In this document: in pieces, positions 5,801-11,752 of the stretch
Numbering within the stretch: the stretch's first letter is position 1
How the letters are laid out: each line of letters opens with the position of its first letter
Assembly (NCBI GenBank): GCA_035286585.1
Contig: DATEDC010000162.1
Coordinates: forward strand, 1-11,752
Direction of reading: 5' to 3'
DNA from: DSOS01 sp035286585
GTDB taxonomy: Bacteria > Chloroflexota > Anaerolineae > Anaerolineales > UBA4823
DNA length: 11,752 nucleotides
Notes under the pieces: model-generated
Databases searched by the model: none
What the model was told of the DNA's origin: nothing
Seen by the model: only the letters and a program-made list of their open reading frames with translations
Translations under genes and position numbers: made by a program

Positions 5801-7162
5801 GTGTTGACGGAGAAAAAACCGATTGACGTGGAACATCTTCTGGCGAAGGCTAAAAAACCCTCGGCAGATGCCATGCTCCTGCACCCATATTATCGGGGGA
5901 AGGTGGAAACAACCCTCAAATGCGCGGTGCGGGACTTCAACGATTTCGCCATCTGGTACACGCCGGGGGTAGCCGCGCCCTGCCGCGCCATCGCTCAGGA
6001 TCCGGAGCTGGCTTATGAGTACACCAATAAGTGGAACACCGTGGCGGTCGTCAGTGATGGCACCCGCGTGCTCGGGCTGGGCGATATTGGACCCAAAGCC
6101 GGCTTGCCGGTGATGGAAGGCAAGGCTTTGCTGTACAAGTACCTGGGTGGCGTGGATGGAGTTCCGATTATGCTGGATACCAAAGACCCGGATGCCATTA
6201 TCAAAACCGTCCTGATGCTGCAGCCTGGCTTTGGCGGGGTGAACCTGGAGGACATCTCTCAGCCCAAGTGCTTCTACATTCTGGATACACTGCGAGAAAA
6301 AGCCGAGATCCCGGTCTGGCATGACGACCAGCAGGGCACCGCCACGGTGACCCTGGCGGCTTTGATGAATGCGCTGAAAATCGTGGGCAAGCCCAAAGAA
6401 GAGGTCAGCATCGCATTTATCGGCAGCGGGGCATCTAACGTAGCCTGTTCCCGGTTGATCTTCGGCTGGGGGGTTGACCCGGCGAAATGCTTCATGGTGG
6501 ACAGCAAGGGCATCCTGGGCGTGCAGCGCAAGGATCTCGAGCTGCGCAAGGCCGAGTTTGTGGACAAGTGGCGCCTATGCCAGACCACTAACGCCGAAGG
6601 TCGCCAGGGAGACATCTCCGCGGCGATGAATGGCGCAGATGTCGTAATTGCCCTTTCACGCTCTGGTCCGGGGGTGATACTGCCCGAGTGGGTGGCTTCG
6701 ATGGCAAAGGATGCGATCTTATTCGCCTGCGCCAACCCGGTGCCTGAGATCTGGCCCTGGGAGGCGGTTGAAGCCGGAGCCAGGATCGTGGCCACAGGTC
6801 GCTCAGACTTTCCCAACCAGGTGAATAACTCGCTCGGCTTCCCGGGTATATTCCGCGGCACCCTGGATGTGCGCGCCCGCACCATCACCGATGAGATGTG
6901 CTACGCGGCAGCCACGGCTTTGGCAGATCACGTCGGCGACCGGCTTGACGAAGAGCACATCTTGCCTACCATGGACGATTGGGAGGTCTTCCCGCGCGAA
7001 GCAGCTGCGGTTGCCATGAAAGCCCAGGAGCAAGGCCTGGCGCGTATCCAGATGGGTTATGATGAACTGCTGAAAAGCGCTATGTCGATCATCAAGCGCT
7101 CGCGCGATCTGACCCAGGCGATGATGAGAGATGGTTTCATCGCTCCGGCGCCCGCAGAATAA
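5801..7162 (+). CDS. Malic enzyme (NAD(P)-dependent, decarboxylating)
   Basis: 453 residues from the GTG start. Catalyses oxidative decarboxylation of L-malate to pyruvate and CO2 with formation of NAD(P)H in the cytosol. The N-terminal malic domain shows 'YTPGVA' (53-58, catalytic Tyr53), 'VSDGTRVLGLGDIGPKAG' (84-101), 'MEGKALLYK' (105-113, likely catalytic Lys108), and metal ligands in 'NLED' (148-151) and 'HDDQ' (174-177). The NAD-binding domain has 'FIGSGASNVA' (206-215), 'NPVPE' (312-316) and 'VATGRSDFPNQVNNSLGFPG' (330-349). The length fits the short bacterial form without a phosphotransacetylase domain. Two motifs differ from those I expect: 'WHDDQQGTATVTLAALMNAL' (173-192) where FHDDQHGTA is common, and GSGASN instead of GAGAAG. 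NAD or NADP preference cannot be decided. It is first in a two-gene unit with the flavoprotein 63 bases downstream. Confidence 0.93.
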   Translation: MLTEKKPIDVEHLLAKAKKPSADAMLLHPYYRGKVETTLKCAVRDFNDFAIWYTPGVAAPCRAIAQDPELAYEYTNKWNTVAVVSDGTRVLGLGDIGPKAGLPVMEGKALLYKYLGGVDGVPIMLDTKDPDAIIKTVLMLQPGFGGVNLEDISQPKCFYILDTLREKAEIPVWHDDQQGTATVTLAALMNALKIVGKPKEEVSIAFIGSGASNVACSRLIFGWGVDPAKCFMVDSKGILGVQRKDLELRKAEFVDKWRLCQTTNAEGRQGDISAAMNGADVVIALSRSGPGVILPEWVASMAKDAILFACANPVPEIWPWEAVEAGARIVATGRSDFPNQVNNSLGFPGIFRGTLDVRARTITDEMCYAAATALADHVGDRLDEEHILPTMDDWEVFPREAAAVAMKAQEQGLARIQMGYDELLKSAMSIIKRSRDLTQAMMRDGFIAPAPAE

Positions 7163-7225
7163 GAGGCGGCTGGCTATAACTGGCGCTACATTTATCCTGA
7201 AGCATCTAATCCGATGAGGTGAAGC

Positions 7226-8131
7226 ATGTATGACCTGATTATTGTAGGAGGCGGCCCGGCCGGGCTCACTGCGGCCATCTACGCCATCCGCAAACGCCTG
7301 AACGTTTTGCTCGTTTCTAAAGACCTGGGCGGCAAGACGAACTTCCGCCTGGCTTTGCCATGGGTCGAACATTACCAGGTTATTCGCGGCCTGGAAATAG
7401 TCGATAAATTCAAGACCGAGCTGGAATATTTAAAATTCGCCCGCCATATGGAAGAGGTGGAACGGGTTGAGAAGCTCCCCGAGGGTTTTGCCGTCCATAC
7501 CAAGGGCGGCGGCAGCCTGGCTGCAAAAGCGCTGATCATCGCCACCGGGACCCGCCAGAAGCGCCTGAATGTCCCTGGGGAGAAGGATTTCATCATGCGC
7601 GGCCTGTGCTATTCGGCCTTCAGCTACGCCCCCCTGTTCATCGACCGAAAGACCGTGGTCATTGGCGAAGGCGACCTGGCGCTGCGCTCCGCCGCCGAGC
7701 TGGCTACGGTTGCCAGGCACGTCCACCTGGTAGGAGCCGCGAAGGAGCAACTTGAGAAACCCCTGGGTGAGAAGCTGAGAAAAGCGGGCAATGTCACCAT
7801 TCTCGAAGGCTACCAGGTCGTAGAGGTGCAGGGCAATGGGTACGCCGAACGGGTGATCGTCAAAGCCCCCGACGGGACTCAAGCGCCGATCGAAGCGGAT
7901 GGCACGTTTGTCGAGATGGCGCTGCTCCCCAACTCGGTCATGGTCGCCGGCCTGGTGGACCTCGACGAGCAAGGCCGGATTAAGATCGACTGCTTTGCCC
8001 GCACCAGCTTGCCGGGCGTATTCGCGGCCGGGGACGTGACCGATATTTACGCAGAACAGGTGCTGGTAGCCGTCGGGGAGGGCGCTAAAGCCGCCCTGAG
8101 CGCCTACGATTACTTGCTGCCACGGCTCTAG
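7226..8131 (+). CDS. Thioredoxin-reductase-like flavoprotein lacking the redox CxxC
   Basis: 301 residues, a little shorter than thioredoxin reductases (about 310-320). The FAD-binding fold starts with 'VGGGPAGLTAAIYA' (7-20), followed by 'ATGTR' (106-110) and the C-terminal FAD motif 'FAAGDVTD' (266-273). The second nucleotide-binding fold has 'VIGEGDLALRSAAEL' (145-159), a variant GxGxxA. The site that in TrxR reads roughly 'SYCATC' reads 'CYSAFS' (128-133), so both active-site cysteines are serine, with one Cys two residues earlier. It therefore cannot work by the normal TrxR disulfide relay; ferredoxin/flavodoxin:NAD(P) reductases of the TrxR type also lack the pair. The NADPH-specific 'HRRxxFR' signature is absent, which hints at NADH or altered use. 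Start supported by GAGG six bases before the ATG. It follows the malic enzyme, a source of NAD(P)H, by 63 bases and is closed by a terminator. Confidence 0.85.
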   Translation: MYDLIIVGGGPAGLTAAIYAIRKRLNVLLVSKDLGGKTNFRLALPWVEHYQVIRGLEIVDKFKTELEYLKFARHMEEVERVEKLPEGFAVHTKGGGSLAAKALIIATGTRQKRLNVPGEKDFIMRGLCYSAFSYAPLFIDRKTVVIGEGDLALRSAAELATVARHVHLVGAAKEQLEKPLGEKLRKAGNVTILEGYQVVEVQGNGYAERVIVKAPDGTQAPIEADGTFVEMALLPNSVMVAGLVDLDEQGRIKIDCFARTSLPGVFAAGDVTDIYAEQVLVAVGEGAKAALSAYDYLLPRL

Positions 8132-8157
8132 GCGGCCTTTTGCCTGATGAGAAAAGC

Positions 8158-8188
8158 CGACCCGCCAATCTCTGGCGGGTCGCATTTT
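8158..8188. terminator. Hairpin terminator, probably bidirectional
   Basis: CGACCCGCCA (8158-8167) pairs perfectly with TGGCGGGTCG (8173-8182) around the loop ATCTC, followed by CATTTT. It lies 26 bases after the flavoprotein stop. On the opposite strand the same stem is followed by GGCTTTT (from AAAA at 8152-8155), so it could also stop transcripts from the ABC transporter unit running leftwards. Confidence 0.8.
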
Positions 8189-8192
8189 CAGG

Positions 8193-8504
8193 ATGAGAAA
8201 ACCCTTACCTCCCGCTCTGACAGCCTTGCTGGAGGTTGGCCTGATGTTCCTGCCAGCCATCCCGGCCTACCTGTGGCTGTGGCCCAGGCTGGAGGGCGCG
8301 GCCGAACTTGCTTTGCAAGTCTTCACCTATATCTACGTGCTGGCGGGCACGTTGTACATCGGCTTGCGCCGTTGGAACCTGAGCCAGCCCGATATCGCCA
8401 GCCCGGGTATGCTCTACCTGGGCACCGCCCTGCTCTTTGGCGTCCCGGCTTACCTTTGGTGGCTGCACCCGTTGGTTATTCGTAGGCTGAGGCCATCCCC
8501 CTAA
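8193..8504 (+). CDS. Small three-segment membrane protein, function unknown
   Basis: 103 residues with three hydrophobic stretches at about 9-30, 38-58 and 73-95, and a basic C-terminal end ('RRLRPSP'). The ATG at 8193 begins 5 bases after the terminator T-run and has no Shine-Dalgarno site. An in-frame ATG at 8244 has GGAGG eight bases upstream and would give an 86-residue form that loses part of the first segment. No promoter is visible between the terminator and the start. The stretch 'YIGLRRWNLSQPDIASPG' (55-72) reminds me of the N-terminal region of CPBP (CAAX-type) intramembrane proteases, so it may be a truncated relative without the catalytic part; this is weak. Membrane-protein composition argues it is, or recently was, coding. 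It overlaps the convergent ABC gene by 4 bp. Confidence 0.55.
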   Translation: MRKPLPPALTALLEVGLMFLPAIPAYLWLWPRLEGAAELALQVFTYIYVLAGTLYIGLRRWNLSQPDIASPGMLYLGTALLFGVPAYLWWLHPLVIRRLRPSP

Positions 8505-10372
8505 TCGCCGGTCAGCCTGGAGAGCAGGTCCAAAGAGCGCTGTTTGGATTGGGTGCTCTCTGAAGTCTGATCCGCATCGCGGGCGTCCGGCGACGGGGTA
8601 GCGTGCATATTAAACTGCATGCGGTGCAGCCGGGCGTAAAGGCCGTCGAGCGCTAAAAGGTCGGTGTGGGTGCCCAGCTCCACCAGCCGCCCATCTTCCA
8701 GCACCGCGATGCGGTCGGCGTTCTGGATCGTGGACAGGCGGTGGGCGATGACGATGCTGGTGCGGTTTTGCATCAGGCGTTCCAGGGCTTCCTGCACCAG
8801 GCCCTCGCTTTCGCTGTCCAGGGACGAAGTGGCTTCGTCCAGCAGCAGGATGCGCGGGTCTTTCAGGATCGCCCGGGCGATGGCGATGCGCTGGCGCTGC
8901 CCGCCGCTCAACTTCACGCCTCGCTCGCCAACCAGGGTATCATAGCCTTTCGGCAGGTGCTGGATGAATTCGTGGGCGTTGGCGGCTTCAGCCGCCGCCC
9001 GCAGGTCGGTTTCGCTGGCCTCCAGGCGCCCATACAGGATGTTCTCGCGCACGCTCCCGCCGAACAGCAGCGTTTCCTGCGGCACAATGCCGATCTGCTG
9101 GCGCAGGCTCAGCAGTTGCACCTCGCGCAGGTCATGACCATCGATCAGCACCCGCCCCTCGCTCGGGTCGAAGAAGCGCGGGATCAGGTTGACCAGGGTA
9201 GTCTTTCCCGCTCCGCTGGGGCCCACCAGGGCTAACACCTCGCCGGGCAGGATTTCCAGGTCGATGCCGCTCAGGATGTGAGTATCCGGGTTGTCGCGAT
9301 AGGCGAAGGACACATTTTCAAAGCGGATGCTGCCTTCCACGCCCGGCAGGGTCAGCGCCCCGGGCTGCTCGACGATATCCGACTGCGTATCCAGGATTTC
9401 AAACAGGCGTTTCGTGGCCCCCAGGGCTTCTTGCAGGCTGGTCCATAAACCGGAGAACTGCCCAATCGACCCGGCGATCGTCAAAGTCAGCACCAGGAAC
9501 ATGAACAGTTGCCCGGCGGTCAGGCGTCCTGCCAGCACCTCCTGTCCGCCAAACCAGAAGATCGACACCACCGCGGCGAATCCCAGGAAGGAGACCGAGG
9601 GGCCAAAGGTGGCAGACAGGCGGATGCGCTTCATTGCCAGGGCGAAGGTGCGCTCGATGCTCTCGGTGAAGCGCCCGATCTCGTAGCGCTCCCGGGTGAA
9701 GGATTTCACCACCCGCACGCCGCTGATCGCTTCTTCCAGCACGGTGGTGGCGTTCGCCAGTTGGTCCTGGACCGAGGAGGAAAGCGCCCGCAGCTTGCGG
9801 CCAAAATAGATGGCGATGCCCATCACGGTGGGGATGAGCACGAACATGAACAGGGTCAGCCGCCAGTCGGTGAGGATGATGATGATCAGGGCGCCGAAGA
9901 ACGTCAGGGTCTGCGACAGGGCGGTGGAGATGTCGCTGGTCACCACTGCCCGCACCGTGGAGACGTCATTGGTCAGCCGGCTGACCAGCTCGCCAGTGCG
10001 CCGCTCGTTGAAAAAGTTGAGCGACAGGCCTTGCAGGTGGGCGAACAGCCTCAGGCGCAGGTCCGCCATCACCCGCTCGCCGATGAAGGCCAGCATGTAG
10101 GCGCGCACCAGGTAAAAGACGCTTTGGGTGGCGAAGATGGCGATCAGGATGAGGGTGATGCGGTTGAGCATCTGCCGGTCGTCCCGCTGGAAGACGGCGT
10201 CGATGAGGAACTGCAATGTGTACGGCCCTGCCAGTCCCAGCGCGCTACCGGCGACAATGGAGATCAACGCCAGGATCAGGCGGCCCCGGTAGGGTCGCAC
10301 GAACCCCAGCAGCCTGCGGAACTGGCCCATGCCGGCCAGTGGATTGGTTCGGGATTGCGCTTGGGTTTCCAT
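8501..10372 (-). CDS. ABC exporter half-transporter, MsbA/BmrA (ABCB) type
   Basis: 623 residues: an N-terminal six-helix transmembrane domain (about 20-310) and a C-terminal ATPase (about 345-590). Motifs are complete: Walker A 'GPSGAGKTT' (384-392), Q-loop Gln432, signature 'LSGGQ' (488-492), Walker B 'ILLLDE' (508-513) with catalytic Glu513, D-loop 'SSLD' (516-519) and switch His544. It should act as a homodimer, or a heterodimer with a partner elsewhere, and use ATP to export or flip a lipid, lipid-linked sugar, drug or peptide. There is no N-terminal peptidase domain. After the ATPase comes a polar tail of about 33 residues (591-623) rich in Ser, Asp, Gln and Thr, which is unusual. Its ATG follows the stop of the upstream membrane protein with no gap (TGAATG) and has no strong Shine-Dalgarno site, so translation is probably coupled. 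Confidence 0.95.
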   Translation of the reverse strand: METQAQSRTNPLAGMGQFRRLLGFVRPYRGRLILALISIVAGSALGLAGPYTLQFLIDAVFQRDDRQMLNRITLILIAIFATQSVFYLVRAYMLAFIGERVMADLRLRLFAHLQGLSLNFFNERRTGELVSRLTNDVSTVRAVVTSDISTALSQTLTFFGALIIIILTDWRLTLFMFVLIPTVMGIAIYFGRKLRALSSSVQDQLANATTVLEEAISGVRVVKSFTRERYEIGRFTESIERTFALAMKRIRLSATFGPSVSFLGFAAVVSIFWFGGQEVLAGRLTAGQLFMFLVLTLTIAGSIGQFSGLWTSLQEALGATKRLFEILDTQSDIVEQPGALTLPGVEGSIRFENVSFAYRDNPDTHILSGIDLEILPGEVLALVGPSGAGKTTLVNLIPRFFDPSEGRVLIDGHDLREVQLLSLRQQIGIVPQETLLFGGSVRENILYGRLEASETDLRAAAEAANAHEFIQHLPKGYDTLVGERGVKLSGGQRQRIAIARAILKDPRILLLDEATSSLDSESEGLVQEALERLMQNRTSIVIAHRLSTIQNADRIAVLEDGRLVELGTHTDLLALDGLYARLHRMQFNMHATPSPDARDADQTSESTQSKQRSLDLLSRLTGD

Positions 10373-11752
10373 TCAGTGCACATCCTGGATAGATAACCAG
10401 CGGGTTTCGTCGCCATTCATTATTTTTTCAAGCTCTGTTGCGGCTCTTGAGTCGTCGATGATGGCAAAGTACCCGCGATGGATAATGCGGACGATCTCCT
10501 CTATTGGCAGGGAGTAATACGACCACAGGAATGCCCTTGGCTTTCCCTGGTACAGAAAATGCGTTTCCGAGAGGCGTGTTTCTGGATAGGGTTGTGCGTT
10601 GAGGAAGGCGTAATTCTCGTTCCTGAAGATTTCGAACAGGTAGTAAGGCTGCACCGGACCGTTTCCGATCAGGGCCATCTTGTCTTCCTTCAGGTTCGAG
10701 ATAGCCCGCCCGGTTTGATGCAGGCCGAGTCTGGCCTCTCTGAGCAGTGTGCTGTTTGCCGCCAGGCGCCCCGAGGGGGAGGTTGTGTCAGCCTGCGGCG
10801 GTAGGATAAAATAATTGCCGAAGCACATCACAGCGAGGATTATCCCCCAGCGGGCGCTCACCCTGGTCGCCAGCGGCAACGCCAGTAGCATGACAACGAA
10901 GACGGCCGGGAGAAGATTATGGCGGGCGCTGTTGCCCTCCCGCACGCCCCAGAACACCACCACGATCAGGGCGGATGTGGCGATCCAAAAAAGCGCGGAA
11001 CGCAGCTTGTGATCTTTGGCGAGGAAGCAGCTGGCAAGGATGGCCGCGGGAATGCTGAAAACGCCCGCCGAGCGGAAAATGATTTCAAGATTAGCCCGTG
11101 ACAAGAAATAGGTCATATCAAAGGGGAACCTGAGGTTCCAGACGTCGTAGAAGGTGAACGCCTGCTGACCAGATAACAGCGCGCCAGTGTACAGAGAATA
11201 TAATCCAAAACTGCCGAGCCCCAGCCCCAGCATAGCGGCTAGCCAGATGAGCCTGTGTTCCCGCCTGCTTGCCGACTGCCAGACTGGCAGGTACAACACG
11301 ACACCTGCCAGGAAGGCATCAATTTTGACCAGTGTTGCCGCGCCAAACAGGATGAAAGCGCTGCCTGCCAAGGCCGCTTTCACTACACCCCGAGTCTTTG
11401 CTAACCCGGATTGGAACAAGACTAAGGCAAGCAATAAAAACGCGATCGCCAGAATTGTTGGGAACCCGTAAATGCTGTTGAACCAGAAAGTGGGATTCAA
11501 TTGAAGCAGCAACCCGGCGCCGCTGGCTGCCAGATTTGAACCACTGAGTTGGAAAATAAAGATATATAGTGCGGCAGTGACAACCGCGCTGGCGATATAG
11601 CTGGCTGTCGTCATCCAGGCGATGATATTGGCCGGGTGAATCAAGCCGCTTTCGATGCCCAGACGTAGCAGCGCAACATACAGTGGGGCAGAATAGATGG
11701 GGTCCTGAAAGATCTGCAGGGGACCTTCCTGGTGATACGCCAGTTGTAAGCT
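10373..11752 (-). CDS. Polytopic membrane protein, GT-C/GT39-like (5' end outside window)
   Basis: The frame is open to the window edge, giving at least 459 residues with the N-terminus missing. A TTG at 11642-11644 is a possible start, but the 36 codons upstream are protein-like ('LQIFQDPIYSAPLYVALLRL'), so the gene surely begins beyond 11752. About eight or nine hydrophobic helices are visible, then a soluble C-terminal part (about the last 130 residues) with 'MALIGNGPVQPYYLFEIF', 'YPETRLSETHFL' and 'GYFAIIDDS'. This arrangement fits GT-C fold glycosyltransferases (ArnT/PMT-like, family 39), which use lipid-linked sugars outside the membrane. The catalytic acidic motif would lie in the missing part, so the call rests on topology and general resemblance. 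The neighbouring exporter suggests a role in envelope glycan or glycolipid assembly. Confidence 0.65.
   Translation of the reverse strand, partial: SLQLAYHQEGPLQIFQDPIYSAPLYVALLRLGIESGLIHPANIIAWMTTASYIASAVVTAALYIFIFQLSGSNLAASGAGLLLQLNPTFWFNSIYGFPTILAIAFLLLALVLFQSGLAKTRGVVKAALAGSAFILFGAATLVKIDAFLAGVVLYLPVWQSASRREHRLIWLAAMLGLGLGSFGLYSLYTGALLSGQQAFTFYDVWNLRFPFDMTYFLSRANLEIIFRSAGVFSIPAAILASCFLAKDHKLRSALFWIATSALIVVVFWGVREGNSARHNLLPAVFVVMLLALPLATRVSARWGIILAVMCFGNYFILPPQADTTSPSGRLAANSTLLREARLGLHQTGRAISNLKEDKMALIGNGPVQPYYLFEIFRNENYAFLNAQPYPETRLSETHFLYQGKPRAFLWSYYSLPIEEIVRIIHRGYFAIIDDSRAATELEKIMNGDETRWLSIQDVH

Noticed and set aside
9509..10396. Long plus-strand ORF antisense to the ABC transporter
   Set aside because: Low-complexity protein rich in Gly, Gln, Asp and His, typical of the complement of a GC-rich gene; the opposite strand carries a complete ABC exporter.
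11642..11644. TTG as the real start of the GT-C-like membrane protein
   Set aside because: The frame stays open to the window edge with protein-like sequence, so the gene most likely starts outside the window.
1..11752. CRISPR array, tRNA or rRNA gene, insertion sequence, toxin-antitoxin or defence system
   Set aside because: No regularly spaced repeats, cloverleaf, transposase motifs or paired small toxin-antitoxin ORFs were seen on either strand.

Overview
The window reads as a compact, GC-rich bacterial chromosome segment. Genes are closely packed on both strands, with GTG and ATG starts, good Shine-Dalgarno sites, and sigma70-type promoters in the one AT-richer gap. The gene mix (a soluble bacterial PH-domain protein, a GT1 glycosyltransferase, an MsbA-type ABC exporter, a GT-C-like membrane protein) would suit an environmental bacterium such as a member of Chloroflexota (Anaerolineae). 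That placement is an impression from protein style, not a proof. No rRNA, tRNA, CRISPR array, transposase or phage gene was seen.

Layout. (1) 2-394 (+): small soluble PH-domain protein. (2) 395-617: short non-coding gap with a 'CTGAGCGGAG' direct and inverted repeat and a 14-bp perfect palindrome. (3) 618-1823 (+): TetA-like MFS efflux protein, overlapping tail to tail by 20 bp with the next unit. (4) 5464 down to 1804 (-): a three-gene unit of short-chain dehydrogenase (SDR), an unrecognised 500-residue protein and a GT1 family glycosyltransferase, read from a near-consensus promoter at 5543-5571. (5) 5801-8131 (+): an unusual malic enzyme and a thioredoxin-reductase-like flavoprotein without its redox cysteines, read from a second near-consensus promoter at 5702-5730 and closed by a strong hairpin terminator at 8158-8188. 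(6) 8193-8504 (+): a small membrane protein of doubtful expression. (7) 11752 down to 8501 (-): a polytopic GT-C-like membrane protein, cut by the window edge, whose stop codon directly abuts the start of an MsbA/BmrA-type ABC half-transporter.

How the genes may work together (inference). The SDR, the unknown protein and the GT1 enzyme look like a small biosynthetic or tailoring unit for a glycosylated hydrophobic compound. The membrane protein and ABC exporter look like a glycosylation-plus-flippase pair for an envelope lipid. The malic enzyme makes pyruvate and NAD(P)H, and the flavoprotein could pass reducing equivalents to a carrier other than a thioredoxin-type disulfide.

The points most worth a second look are the unknown 500-residue protein with a protein-like in-frame extension after its stop codon, the Cys-to-Ser flavoprotein, the divergent promoters that share the palindrome CCAATTGG, and the malic enzyme's variant motifs. 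I found no clear new defence or mobile system.
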